Origin: Lytechinus pictus
Taxonomy: Eukaryota; Echinodermata; Echinoidea; Temnopleuroida; Toxopneustidae
NCBI RefSeq assembly: GCF_037042905.1
Contig: NC_087249.1
Coordinates: 52,172,901 to 52,236,900, forward strand
Reading direction: 5' to 3'
Length of the DNA: 64,000 bases
Shown: one piece after another, positions 23,906 through 35,081 of the stretch
Layout of the letters: each line of letters begins with the position of its first letter
Position numbering within the stretch: the first letter of the stretch is position 1
Translations under genes and position numbers: made by a program
Notes under the pieces: model-generated
Seen by the model: only the letters and a program-made list of their open reading frames with translations
What the model was told of the DNA's origin: nothing
The model's database searches: none

Positions 23906-25424
23906 ACTACCCACGTGGTGAACCACCAACCAACCTATTTTTGTTAGAGTTAGACATTCAATTTGGCCTGACTAAGTTGTAGAGGGTAGACAGTGTATTG
24001 AATGTAAACTCACAGAAACATACTTGACATTAATTATACAATGAGAAAGCTGCAATGGAACAATACAACACAAACAATAAAGTTGTCCATAGCAGAGCTT
24101 TACAACTTAAATACAAAAATATAACGAAATATTCATCCTCTTGATATTCTTTCTTCATAATCAAAGAAAGCAACCAGGCAATCGTATAAATACAAAACAA
24201 TGTTTTCAAACTGTACATTGGCCTATGCTACATAAACAGTCTCATGTGCAGTGTACATGAAGGTAGCTGGCGAAATCTGCATTACAATGTGAAATATGGG
24301 GTCTGTGTATTGATAGATTGATCCAATCAAGCTCAAATATAGAGCGCAACCAACACAATCTAAAATCAGTATTTTCTAAATAGGATTGATTGCATGCATT
24401 GGTCAGTCATTTGACCAATCACTATACTCCTTTTGCTTTAAGAAGTGACAATGTCATCTAATTACAGCTAATTAATTAGCTTATATTAATGATAAATCCT
24501 GTCCCTCCTGCAGATTGGGAATGTTATGACAATTTGATTTGAAATGATATTTGTACACATAAATCTATGATTCATTTTAAAATGCAATATTAAGCATATT
24601 CTTTGTTATGTGAGGAAAAATATAATGTTTTGATAAAGAAGAAAATAAATAAAAAAATGACATGGCAGATTGGTTGGATCATTCACAAGTCCAAGCAAGA
24701 CAAGGGTCTTAGAGATGGGACAATGTACATTCTCATATCATGTATGCCTGTCTTTACCATATCACCTGAAAAACAAAAGCTTGTTTTGATGCCATGCTAC
24801 TACACTATTCATCACAAATAATTTCTTCATATGTACTTTCTTTCTTTCTTATCTCCTTTCATATTACTATACAGAAGGCAATATTGTATAGTTAAACTAA
24901 TAGGAATATGCTTTTAAATACATAAACCATTTTTCATCAGCACTTTTGGAATATTGAACAATTTATGTGTATATGTTTGAGCCATTGATACAATCTACCA
25001 TTTACAAATTTTTTAATACTTGCCACAACCTGTATTATGTTTGACATATACAAGCAAACACTATTCATCAACCAATCTCAACTGCAGTAATCTCAGAGAT
25101 ATTTCAATATTTTAGCAGCACAAAATACATCACAACCTCACTTGTATCTGGTTCGCAGAAGGCAATGACTGAGCAAATCCGATCTGTTTAGACAACTTTC
25201 ACAGATATTCTGTGGGTTTGACTAAGATCTTATCTAAAAGACACAAGAAAGTTAAGGTCTGACATCCATTTTACACAAAATTACTGATATTCAGTGTAAA
25301 TGTATAATGATAACTTGCTTTATCTTGCTTGTGAAAGCAATATGATGAAATATATTGGGCAAAGAGACCTTGTCCTACCCCATACTCCTAACAATATATA
25401 TTCCTACATGTCACATGACATGAC
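23906..25424. other. Intergenic or UCHL3 3' UTR, no gene seen
   Basis: AT-rich sequence with no recognised element. A minus-strand ATTAAA at 25017-25012 is one possible polyadenylation signal for the UCHL3 gene, giving a 3' UTR near 570 nt. Confidence 0.45.
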
Positions 25425-25550
25425 ACATGATGTATCACATGACCTTTACAGGACATACCACATGAGATATCACATGACATACATGTATGACATATCACAT
25501 GTCATATCACATGATGACGTATATCACACAAGAGATCACATGACATTCAG
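25425..25550. repeat. CACATG-rich irregular short repeats downstream of UCHL3 stop
   Basis: About ten copies of TCACATGA/ACATGA-type words occur in ~125 bp, interspersed with 'GACATATCAC'. The stretch lies 40-165 nt past the UCHL3 stop on the minus strand, so it is probably in its 3' UTR. Confidence 0.75.
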
Positions 25551-25589
25551 CCACTGGTACAAGCACTGCTTACAGATGTTGGATAGGAT

Positions 25590-25676
25590 TTAAGCATTGT
25601 CACTGAGAGCCATGATGGTGAAGCGGAGTTCGCTCGGGTCTCGGTCCATGAACTTCTGACAGGCTTTGGCTGCGGA
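25590..25676 (-). CDS. UCHL3: UCHL3 exon 7 (C-terminus)
   Basis: The acceptor is ACTTTTCACAG. It encodes SAAKACQKFMDRDPSELRFT then IMALSDNA and stop TAA. Confidence 0.95.
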   Translation of the reverse strand, partial: SAAKACQKFMDRDPSELRFTIMALSDNA

Positions 25677-28600
25677 CTGTGAAAAGTTGCATTCAGATGT
25701 TTGTTTACAAGATTTTTCCATTTAATACTAATAACAATAATATATGTTTTGTATAGCGCATATATCCACCTTCTTAGGTGCTTAAGGCGCTCCTACATGT
25801 ATACATGTATTACCCCGGCAGAGCTAGTCTACCGATTCCGGTGCTCGCAGCCATTTGCCTCACCTGGGTTGAGTGCAGCACAATGTGGGTAATTTTCTTG
25901 CTGAAGGAAAACATGCCATGGCTGCGAATCAAACCCAAGTCCCTCAGATTGAAAGATGAGTCTTAACCACTAGAACACGATGCCCCTACAAAAAAGCCCC
26001 CGTTTAAAAAAGATAGGATTTTCAACATAAGCTGATGGGAACAAAACGGATAGAAAAAAGTGATTCAGCACCCAAGATAGTAGTACCAAAGAAATGTGTG
26101 TAACTTACTAACAGCTATATGAAACACCACCCCAAGATCATTATAGATACATACCTTCAAGAAGCCATCCTGTATTGGTCCATGATTGATGGGGAACTTT
26201 TTGTTCCCGTCCAGTTCATAGACACATCCATCTCTCTCTACAAAGGCTATGAAATGTTGGAATACATCATCTTCTGCCTGTGGTGCCTAGAGAGAATAAG
26301 ATGAAAAAGATATTTCTATTTAATTTCTATAAACATGCATTAACATCTATTCAGTAACCATGCCACAATGTCTGAGTAGAATTTGAGATTTCAGAGAAAA
26401 AAAAATAAAGATGAAAAAGTGAGCACATGACATTCTCTATGGGACAATACAGAACTTTTAAATGCTACAGCTTTCCTGTCTTAACCATTTTTTTATGATA
26501 ATTTACTTGTTTCAATTCACTTCGTTGTTCCAATTTCACTGGAAGGGGGTTGACTTGGTTTTACCATGTGCATGCTCCAATTACAGGGGGGGGGTCAATA
26601 ATAATTATCTGGATATTCTCTTCAAATTCAGGTTTTTTTTCTAACAAGAGCAATGTGGTCTCTTCTTATTTGATATACCATCCTCATCTCAAACCATGAC
26701 CAATACCAGCCAATTTTACTAGTTGTTATTAGCAAATTTTATTGTTAGCTCTAATCAAATTTTAAAACTGGGGGGTGTTTCACAAAGATTTAAGTATGAC
26801 TCAGAGTCGCACTTAAATGCCTAGCTGCGTGTGGTATGACATGGCCACATTGGTCAGATCATGCGAAGAGGGCACGCACTACTGCGTATTGATCAATAAG
26901 ATTGCATGTTTTATATCGTGTATCCATCAACATTTAAGTGCGACTCTAAGTCATACCTAAATCTTTGTGAATCATCCCCCTGGTGTGATAGATTTGAGCC
27001 AATCATTTTAACATGATCCACATCGCCCTTCTATAACGTCTGTAAAGAAGTGCTTAGAGACATCCCTTTGATGTGAAAATCAAGCTGGGGGCCCCATTTC
27101 ATTAAAAAAATTATGATAACGGTTGAAAGCTACTGAAATCATTCAATTTGATTGGCTGATAGTAAATCTTGCTACAGATTTTGTGCATCTCTAACATTTG
27201 AAACAGTACCAAGATATATAATATATTATTATTACCTCTGTCTGGCCTTCCTGTGAGCTCTCTCCATGAGCTTGAGCGATCTTCTCATTAGATTCAAGAC
27301 TCTTGCCTCTTTCCTCAGGATTCCTTCCCTTAGTTTCCTCATAGAAGGCATTCAATGCATCAGCTGGAGAACAAAATGAGAAAAAAATATTTGCTCAAGT
27401 AGCATTAAAACTTTTAATTCATCACAATACAGAACTATTTAATTTCAACATACGACATCATACAGAGTGTAGGGACAGGAGGATTGGTGTTTTCAAGCAA
27501 GGACACTGTAAATTTGGAAGAAGTAAAGATTATACTGACCAACACTACTGTATGTGGTCTCTCATTGACTGTGTGTTATAATAATAACAATATTACATCA
27601 CTTATAAATACACAAGAATGTTTCTCTCTGTGCTTTACAACTTTGTGAGAAAATCAATGCCATGTAATTGTATTTAGTAGTAAATTGGTGTTCTTTAATA
27701 AGAGTTTGCCACTTTCTCTCCATTTTTATAACATTTTTCTACTCACCTATAGGAATTTTATCTTTACAGTTGAGGACAGCATGGAGCACACCGATAGTCC
27801 CGCATGCATTGCGGATTGTCTGCTTCATAAAGTATACATTATCACTTAGAGTTTGTCCATCCTTTTCGATTTTCTCCTGTTCCTCTTTTGCAAAATTCTT
27901 GTACTGAAATGAGAGAAGCAAAATACAGTTAGAAGATTGGTGAAGCGTTGGTCTGAATTCATTGATAAACATTCCTCTCAGTAAAGGGGAAGTTCACCCT
28001 GAAGAAAAGTTTGTTGCAAAAATAGCAGAAAAAATCATAAACAAGTGGAACGCCTCTGGCAGTCTCGCCTGCATTACGCGATTCGATATAGCAGCAGTGC
28101 TGCCTTTGAAAACAGCTAATGAATAATTATTCACAAAAGAAAACACTAAAATGATAATAAAATATTATGTCCATTGACCCAAACTGACCTTTGACCATGG
28201 TTATGTGACCTAAGACATGTGCAAAACAATCATTCATACTTGATTACCCTTATGTCAATGTTTCATGAGCTAGATCCATAAACTTTCTAGGTTATAATGC
28301 CAATTCAACACATACTCCCAACACGGCCAGAGTTCAATGACCTTTAAAGGTCAAGTCTACCCCAGAAAAATGTTGATGACCATCCGTCTGTCATGTAAAT
28401 AAATTGCATGTATTCTTATTTACAGCTGCAGGTACTGGTACCCTTGCGACGGACCCGTCTTCTATGTAGTTCATGGCATACAACAAAATATGCATTTTTT
28501 CTCTCTGAATCATTTTAAACTTGAATGGCAATAACAGACAGGTCTTCTGTGTTTTTTCTTCTTCGTATTGTCTAGTAATCTGTGTGTCCTCGTTCTTTGT

Positions 28601-31600
28601 TCCACTTTTTTTTTCCGCCTTGAGCAGTTCTATTACTTTCTCAGAGCTTTGCTCTATTTTTTCCCCTTCTGTCAATGATTGTGCAATTATTTGCTAAGGG
28701 ACTATTCACAACAAGCTTTTGCTTTATTTTAGGTTCATCCACTTTAAATGTAACGCTCAAGATTGTATTTCTTTTTTACTATATTTACCTTACTTTTGTA
28801 ATCATTTATACTATTTCAAAATGAGTTATATGTTTTGTATTTTGATTGACTTGTGGAATATAAAATGAAATGAAAATAAATGTATCCTTCGATTCATAAG
28901 GTAATAAAAAACAAAATGTAATATGTATAAATAAACATTTGGCAATTAAATAAATATTTGACAAAAAATCATGCACAGTTGATATCATAATTTATGAATT
29001 TGAATGATAGTTATAAGCTATTGCAAAATGAGTTCCCTTGGTTGACTTTAACAAAGTTGGCATCAAAAGATGCAGGAAACATTGAAATTGTGTAAATTTT
29101 TAATGGATTGGAACTTTGCAAGGCATAAACCGAACTTTGCCTGAGGTTTTCCAGACATCATCTCACCTTATCACCATATGGGAAGCATAAGATAACAGCT
29201 GCTGCAGAGGGAGGAACCATCATAAGTAATTCATCGGAGAGACCATACACATCAGAGAAGAACCAGTCCTTGGACATTCCAATAGTGTGCATATACTGAA
29301 GAAAATCCAAACAAAATATTGGGTTACTTATCGATGAAACTTCATAGCTTGTGAGAATGGCAATTCAAAAGCCAAAGAAACAGTCAGCAACATTTTGGGT
29401 ACCGCTATAAAGTCAATGGGATATTACATGACAAACGGTATTGTTATAGTTGATTCAACATACCTGAAAGTATGTTGCTTTGACTTTCTTAGCATTGAAA
29501 ATGTTTCTTCAGTCTTATTAAATCATATCTGAACATTCATCAAGATAATTATTTCAATTCAAGGCTTCTTTGGTCATCATTTATGTTACGAAATTGAAAT
29601 TATTCTTTTTTTCATGTTAATTGCTATATTTTTTCCTTTTAAAGGTTGTTTTTCAAAAATAAAGAAACTGATTAAGAATGTCTTTAGAAGTAAGAAATGT
29701 TTCAATTTTCCTGCAGTGCTGATTTAGCAATTTAGATATTTTAATGTTTTTTTTTTCCACAAGCTTGCATTTGAATTGAAAGCGTTGAATTTGTTGCTAG
29801 CTATGAGTGAAGTTTCTGTGAATAAATATCTCGCCTACAATGCAACTTACTTCCCTCTTGTGAAAGTGATTTTTCCTACAGAAAATAAACAGATGTTCCC
29901 GTCATCGTGTAGGCCATTATAAGTTAGTTACTTAGTATGTATATATGAGTCTAGGCTGGTCCTTGAAAGCTGGCGAGTTTATTTATTCAATAGGCCTACA
30001 TGTATATTCTTAGTTAAAATTTAATTTTTTAAAATCTGAACAGTAAATTATAAATTATGTATTGACTCGTCAAATCTGTTTTACGAATAAAAGAGCAATA
30101 CTAAAGAAATAAATATGATTGAATATTTCCAATACATAAATTTACCAATTAAGTGAGGATAATAATCTTGACAATTGGGATGTGTGTGCTAGAAAACAGG
30201 AACTGTTTAATGAGAAGCTGTCATAGAGAAACAAAGAAATTTAATTCAATTTAAAGTCTTCTTTATTCGCATAAAATGCACATACAAATATTAACAAACA
30301 TGTTTTCCAATTTACAAAACAAACATAATCAATATATACAAAAAATACACTTTAAAACATTCAATCAACAACAACAACAAATCCAGAAGTGGGACCAGGA
30401 ATTAATATAAGTACAATGTAGGCACTGAGGGGTTCATTACATGCCGCTGCGCACAGAAAAATCAAGCCATAGAAGTCGTGTGTTGTGGACAGCAGAAGTG
30501 GGATCGCAGCATGCGCGACCCACTAGTTAGAAATCCACTGCCAAACGTGGTTCATGGTGCGAGGTTAGTATACTAACTAACCTCGCAATAAGCCAGTTCA
30601 CGGTTAACTCATGATAAACTTTTCTCAAATGACCTTTGTGATTTTTCATTAGGATAAGCACTATCATTTTCAAATGTAGATGTTGCGTAAGCTTTACCGG
30701 TAGAGTTTTCAAATTCTAAGAACAAAAGGCATTGTATAGACCAGGAGACTAGAATAGTACATCAGGGATACAGTTTGGAAATCTGTTTTATCGTCTGCCT
30801 TTGGCACATTTGACTATTGTTTAGGCTACTGTCAAATACCAGTGATAATGAAGGCTCTATTTATTACTCTTCAGCTTGGATGTGATAAACATTTTGAAAG
30901 GAATACATGAATAATCATCAAATCACAAATGCCTGTCAGTGAATTTGAAAGCCACCTTCATGGTTGTCTCCAATGACCTTTTTCTGCTCGCGCGCAGTTT
31001 ACAACCGTGAACAGGCTTATACGTGTGAGTGGATGTAGGCACAGAAAGCCAATCAGTTCCTTCAGTTTGAACACTTTCAGTTAAACAAGATACATCCCTT
31101 TCATCCCTCATTGTAATGAGTTCCCTAATTTGCTCAACCTTGCGATCCACATTAGCTACATGTGAGTTGCATTGAACCTTATTCCACTGCCTATTTACCT
31201 GTCTAGGGTCCATCATATATTTACTATTCAAGTATTTGATATTCTCTCCAAGCACAGAGAAAGAACCTAACTGACTCATTTTTTTATATATACTATAAAG
31301 TTATCAGCCTTAAGAGATGACAAGACAAAACCTTTTTATGTGTAACCTTTTTATCAAAAGTCATAATCTTGTTCATTAAATGAGTGAGTATAGGCCTAGT
31401 CAATTAATATTTTAGTAGATACAGAGGCCCTATAAAAATATGAAATAAAATTTAAAGATTTATCACTACAAAATAAGAATAAACAAGAATTGGGCTTACC
31501 TTTGACATAACCTGTGGTAAAATGGAAAGGAAAAAGATATATTATGTATTCAACAGATCTATGTAAAAAAAAGAGATAAATCCACTGAGATTATCATATA

Positions 31601-32865
31601 GCCTCTTACTTCTAAGATTTTTTTTTATTAAACAGGAGCATGCAACAATTCTGATCTGTAAGAAATCAGTATTTACTCCTTTAATTTGGCTTGATAAAAC
31701 AGGCATTAAACCATCTAAAATGATATTGACAAATGAAATATTATACAATTACTGCATTTTATGAATTGATATCACAATTCATACCTCATCATTCATGGAT
31801 TTATTAGAATTGGCCTAATTGTTAATGTCACTTCAGTTTTAAAATAATTCATATTATTATATACCGGTAGATCTAACTGTTACTAGTGTTAGACATAGAT
31901 CTATACCCAGATCTATATCACTGACATAGATTTTAGACCATATGATATATGGTTGGAACTACCCCTTATCGACCACCTAATTTCTAAGCATCGTATCTGC
32001 GAAAATATTCATCAGATTAACCCAGTTTTCGTCTCATTTGTGCAGAAAATTGAGCAGATCAGATTCCAATGTTTCCATCGGCGACTCCCGATTCAATTCG
32101 CGTATATATCGGCGAACAATGAATACGACGGTTTTACATTTGCACCCTTCTTTTGAAACCGACCACCCGCGATACACTAAGTTTACGGCCGATTCTTGTC
32201 GCGGTGGCGAAATAATTTGACTCTTCCAAATCAGTTCTATGAATGATGTCAACATGCTAAATGATCGTCTCACTACTTCCACTGCGAGCTCCGGCACATG
32301 ATTCGACAATTGACGACGAATATTTGTTCTAAAGCCGTTTCCTATCGAAAAGGGGGCGGGTTCGGGTCTAGTCAAAACAATTTTGATAAATTCTACTAAA
32401 TTTTGTACCTTTTCTCCTTCTTTTTCTCTCGTAAAATCGATTCTTACCGTTCCTATGGACACTGCGCCTACACTCCTGCGTGTATCGTTTGTAATACGCA
32501 ATAATTTTAATGCGCGCAAGGTGGTCGGTTTCAAAAGAGGTGGTCTCACTATATTACTAATAATAATATAGTCTATAGGCCTAGGCCTAGTACTTAATAA
32601 CTTAGACCCTTAGTAAAAATATACTAGAGAATCTACGATTTTGTCTATGTGTATCATACAATTTACTGTAAAAATTAACTTAGAATGAGATATTATCTTA
32701 AATTCTTATTCTAAGTTAGATGTTATCTAATTCCAAGTTAATTTTTACAGTATTGTTGCATTCAAGAAATAAAAGAATAAACTGAATAATTCTTGATTAA
32801 CCCACCTCCGGGTTCGATTCCAGGGCAACCCAATGAATCGACTTTCCCTCTGCTGCGTCCGACAT
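25590..32865 (-). CDS. UCHL3: Ubiquitin carboxyl-terminal hydrolase L3-type protein, 7 coding exons
   Basis: UCHL3 is a cytosolic cysteine protease (peptidase C12) that removes small adducts from ubiquitin and NEDD8. Seven coding exons join perfectly in frame: 32865-32806, 31511-31500, 29295-29167, 27903-27747, 27363-27236, 26286-26155, 25676-25590. The product is 234 aa (human 230 aa). It starts MSDAAEGKSIHWVALESNPE, and the start is the first Met ahead of the conserved W.xLExNPE. The catalytic residues fit human spacing: Gln95 and Cys101 (VYFMKQTIRNACGTIG), His173 (FQHFIAFVERDG), Asp188 (VYELDGNKKFPINHG). The crossover-loop region (about aa 130-165) has normal length. The C-terminus KFMDRDPSELRF...ALSDNA matches UCHL3 and lacks the UCHL1 CKAA end. 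All introns are GT-AG; phases are 0,0,0,1,0,0. Confidence 0.97.
25738..25990 (-). mobile_element. tRNA-derived SINE in UCHL3 intron 6
   Basis: On the minus strand it starts GGGGCATCGTGTTCTAG. The A box TGGTTAAGACT is at 25969-25959 and the B box GGTTTGATTC at 25935-25926, 34 nt apart start to start as in a tRNA. It ends in a tail with 'CGCCTTAAGCACC' and an AT-rich run. The same tail recurs near 60000. Confidence 0.85.
26155..26286 (-). CDS. UCHL3: UCHL3 exon 6 (catalytic His and Asp)
   Basis: The acceptor is ATTCTCTCTAG and the donor GTATGT. It encodes APQAEDDVFQHFIAFVERDG and then CVYELDGNKKFPINHGPI to GFLK. His173 and Asp188 are 15 residues apart, as in the human enzyme. Confidence 0.96.
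26770..26981. mobile_element. 212-bp MITE with ~50-bp inverted ends
   Basis: The left end GGGGGGTGTTTCACAAAGAT, then 'CAGAGTCGCACTTAAATG', is mirrored at the right (CATTTAAGTGCGACTCTAAG ... TTTGTGAATCATCCCCC). It lies in UCHL3 intron 5. Confidence 0.85.
27088..27202. mobile_element. MITE relic, TTTCATTA-ended family, copy 5
   Basis: It has GGGCCCCATTTCATTAA, 'AAAGCTACTGAAATCATTC' and 'TTGATTGGCTGATAG' as in the copy at 5616-5762. The far end is not preserved. Confidence 0.65.
27236..27363 (-). CDS. UCHL3: UCHL3 exon 5 (crossover loop)
   Basis: The acceptor is TGTTCTCCAG and the donor GTAATA. It completes Ala and encodes DALNAFYEETKGRNPEERG to SSQEGQTE, the loop over the active site. Confidence 0.94.
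27747..27903 (-). CDS. UCHL3: UCHL3 exon 4 (catalytic Cys)
   Basis: It encodes YKNFAKEEQEKIEKDGQTL through VYFMKQTIRNACGTIG to KIPI plus one base. It contains the oxyanion Gln95 and nucleophile Cys101. The donor is GTGAGT, phase 1. Confidence 0.96.
28050..28340 (-). mobile_element. Truncated GTCTCGCCTGC element (copy C)
   Basis: It is the reverse complement of the right end of copy B. It starts near CAAGTGGAACGCCTCTGGCA, then GTCTCGCCTGCATTACGCG, followed by about two tandem units including 'TGACCTTTGACCATGG'. It shares ~20 bp beyond GTCTCGCC with copy B, so the true element end lies outside that motif. It lies in UCHL3 intron 3. Confidence 0.75.
29167..29295 (-). CDS. UCHL3: UCHL3 exon 3
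   Basis: The acceptor is TTTTCTTCAG and the donor GTGAGA. It encodes 43 aa from YMHTIGMSKDWFFSDVYG to CFPYGDK, including the hydrophobic core strand (AAAVILCFP). Confidence 0.95.
30923..31279 (-). CDS. Possible intronless gene nested in UCHL3 intron 2 (118 aa)
   Basis: An uninterrupted 118-codon frame runs from ATG to TGA on the same strand as UCHL3. It is followed 57 nt later by AATAAA (30865-30860). The protein starts MSQLGSFSVLGENIKYLNSK. It is hydrophilic, with a charged, possibly helical middle (VDRKVEQIRELITMRDERDV) and a basic end (RASRKRSLETTMKVAFKF). I do not recognise the family. It could be a small nested gene, a retrocopy, or chance; the polyadenylation signal favours a transcribed unit. 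Confidence 0.4.
   Translation of the reverse strand: MSQLGSFSVLGENIKYLNSKYMMDPRQVNRQWNKVQCNSHVANVDRKVEQIRELITMRDERDVSCLTESVQTEGTDWLSVPTSTHTYKPVHGCKLRASRKRSLETTMKVAFKFTDRHL
31500..31511 (-). CDS. UCHL3: UCHL3 exon 2, 12-bp microexon
   Basis: The minus-strand context is TTTTACCACAG|GTTATGTCAAAG|GTAAGC, encoding VMSK in phase 0. It fills exactly the four-residue gap between NPE and YMHTIG, aligning with VTNQ in human UCHL3. Confidence 0.88.
32148..32545. repeat. ~400-bp unit with short inverted ends, CpG-rich, in UCHL3 intron 1
   Basis: CTTTTGAAACCGACCACC at the left is repeated inverted at about 32522-32540 (GGTGGTCGGTTTCAAAAG). A 171-codon minus-strand frame (32549-32034) covers it, but its translation shows no family I know. 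The sequence is richer in CpG than its surroundings. Confidence 0.55.
32664..32752. mobile_element. 89-bp MITE, TA-flanked
   Basis: The ends TACTGTAAAAATTAACTT and AAGTTAATTTTTACAGTA are perfect inverted copies. The middle continues imperfectly (TTAGAATGAGAT / ATTCTAAG). It looks like a Tc1/mariner-type MITE. It lies 53 bp inside UCHL3 intron 1, right after the exon 1 donor. Confidence 0.8.
32806..32865 (-). CDS. UCHL3: UCHL3 exon 1 (start)
   Basis: It starts at ATG (32865-32863) and encodes 20 aa, MSDAAEGKSIHWVALESNPE, then donor GTGGGT. The W-x-x-LE-x-NPE block matches the UCHL3 N-terminus. The 1294-bp intron is in phase 0. Confidence 0.92.
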
Positions 32866-34893
32866 TATTTCTTGAATTAGTTACGCTTCGCCTTCGATCA
32901 AATCGGGGGGAAAAAGGTGGAATCCAACTGAACACAATATTCCAAAGCCTCTTGGGTTGAGAATGAAGCGAACAGACGTGAAATGGTAGCTTGCGGACAA
33001 AATGAAGTGGACGGAAAGGTGTCACCTTTCAATCTCTGCGGAGATCTAGTATTCTACTTTCTAGAAAATATTGGGTGTGGATCGCATGTATTTGCTACGC
33101 ACGAAATGCATATCATCATGCATATGTGTAGTGTTGAGTTTTGTGTTATGGTAAGCTAATAATGAACATACTCACTATTTCTATTGGTGTCATTTGGACA
33201 AAATACTTACTAATAATGACGGGCAAAGCAAGATTTAAACTAATGAAAATTATTAAGATTATTTTTTGTATGACGTGTTGAATAATGTTAATCACCGGGG
33301 TAATCATTTTTTTATATTATCAACTGTTGAATATGATTTTTAATAGGGATACAACAAGCATTCCATAATCAATTATAACAACTAATAGTAGTCTGTAAGC
33401 ACAGACCGTAAGTTCACAATGCCTTGTCGTGCATAATGCCAGGGCATAATGCCATGGGTTGACACACCCAGGTAATTGCGATAATTGGCAACACCAATCC
33501 ATTGGCGGGATAGATCTCAGAGGCCCGCTCAGAGGGTACCACTATACGTTATACCAGACCAGGCAATTTTTTTAATCTAATACTGTGCACAAGTAAGGGG
33601 CACAAAATAGTGCATATAGGGGGGGGGGGGCCGGGGGCGGCGGGGTAGGTCAGTGGTTCTTACGAGGTAGGTGTCATCAACGGCGGTAAAGCTTGTCCCA
33701 TTATAGATAAACAAGGATGCCCGTTAGTAGCGTAACAGGCGGATTTCACCGGGAAAATAAAAAAACGGGAAAAGGAGAAAAGGGAGGGAAAAGGAAAGGG
33801 AAAATGAAAGGAGGAAAAGGAAAGGGAAAAGTGAAAAGAAAACAAATAATTTTTTTTTAATGAAAAGGGAAGGAAAGCGGGGAAAAAAACGAAATAAGGA
33901 GATTTGAGAAAGAACAAATCATTCCGAAATGGGCCTATGTAATGCAACAGCATGATTAGTAAGAAAGGGAAATAAATTAAAAGATTACAAAATGGCAAAC
34001 AATAGCAGGAAATGAAGGTAGAATGGATTTAGCCAAAAGCTAATTTGGAAAACGAAGAAAAGGGACAAGAAAAAAAAAACCTAATAACACGACCGGGCTA
34101 CCGAGGATTGAAAATAAAGAGCGGGAAGAAAGATGGACTGCATACAGCATATCGTGCTATATAGGCTTGCTAAATTTTATAAGCTACGGGCTCTGCCCCA
34201 GACCCCATGTACGCAGTACGTAGGGGCTCTTCATCTATAACCTTCAAATGGCTCTATAACGCCCCTGTATGGACCCTTCCTACATTAAGACTTACGTTCC
34301 ATCACTGGCGTACAGCGGTACAGGCGGGGGGGGGGGGGGTCTTGGATCCACACCCAAGAGGAAATAAAAGAAATTATAGGAGACAACGTGATGGAATGAA
34401 TGAAAAAATGAAATGTGTTATTTGCTGAATATAATGGGAAAATCTGTCACATAATTAGTATTTTAATTTCAATAGGCATTTTTTTTCCAGCTCACTTTGC
34501 TCGCTGGCGACTTTTTACAAATTTTCCCGCGTTGCTATTTGATTTGATTTTTTTTATTGTTTTCTTCTGCATCCATAACATTCGTATAATTAATTTTTCA
34601 TAACATAATAAACATAATATGCTAGCATTTTTGGCATGAATCATAAATAAAGAGTATTAAAAAGATAATTTCAGACAAAAATGATTAACTATATGATATT
34701 CACAATTTGCAGGAGAAGGATTGTCATCATAAGCAGATTGCTTGAAAAGAATGACAATCCCAAACTTATACTAATTGAATTAATTAATACATTTATAAAG
34801 CAGAATGGGCATACATTTTCAAATACGAAACATGAATTCATGCAATATTTTAGTATGAAGATGAAGATGATAAAGCTGAGGGTGACGGTGATA
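32866..34893. other. Upstream of UCHL3; no further gene seen
   Basis: The first ~200 bp hold the presumed UCHL3 5' UTR and promoter; no TATA box is evident. Further on are a G10 run near 33620, a purine-rich stretch 33770-33920, and a hAT-like left end near 34305 (CACTGGCGTACAGCGG followed by G14). Confidence 0.5.
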
Positions 34894-34943
34894 TGATGAT
34901 GTTGATGTTGATGATGATGACGATGATGATGATGATGATGAAG
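34894..34943. repeat. (GAT)n-type microsatellite
   Basis: An imperfect GATGAT run just downstream of the LINE 3' end. Confidence 0.85.
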
Positions 34944-35081
34944 GCCATGGAGATGATGGTGGTCATGATGAAGATATTGGTAATGGCTAAATCGAAGGAG
35001 GAATAAATTCACGATAAAAAGGATACGACACAGAAATTTTACTTCAAATATTCTGATAATAACATAGATTTAACGTTTGCC

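Noticed and set aside
25926-25990. tRNA gene
   Set aside because: A and B boxes are present, but the sequence continues into a SINE body and tail, and no full cloverleaf can be drawn.
28391-28675. 94-codon minus-strand frame in UCHL3 intron 3
   Set aside because: No similarity or splice context. It follows a 'TTTAAAGGTCAAGTCTACCCC'-type repeat start, so probably repeat sequence.
32762-33025. 87-codon minus-strand frame overlapping UCHL3 exon 1
   Set aside because: Out-of-frame shadow; the correct frame gives the UCH N-terminus and a phase-0 donor.
33660-33998. 112-codon Phe/Ser-rich frame
   Set aside because: It results from a purine-rich simple stretch on the plus strand.
34689-35012. His-rich 107-codon frame
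   Set aside because: Translation of a (GAT)n microsatellite.
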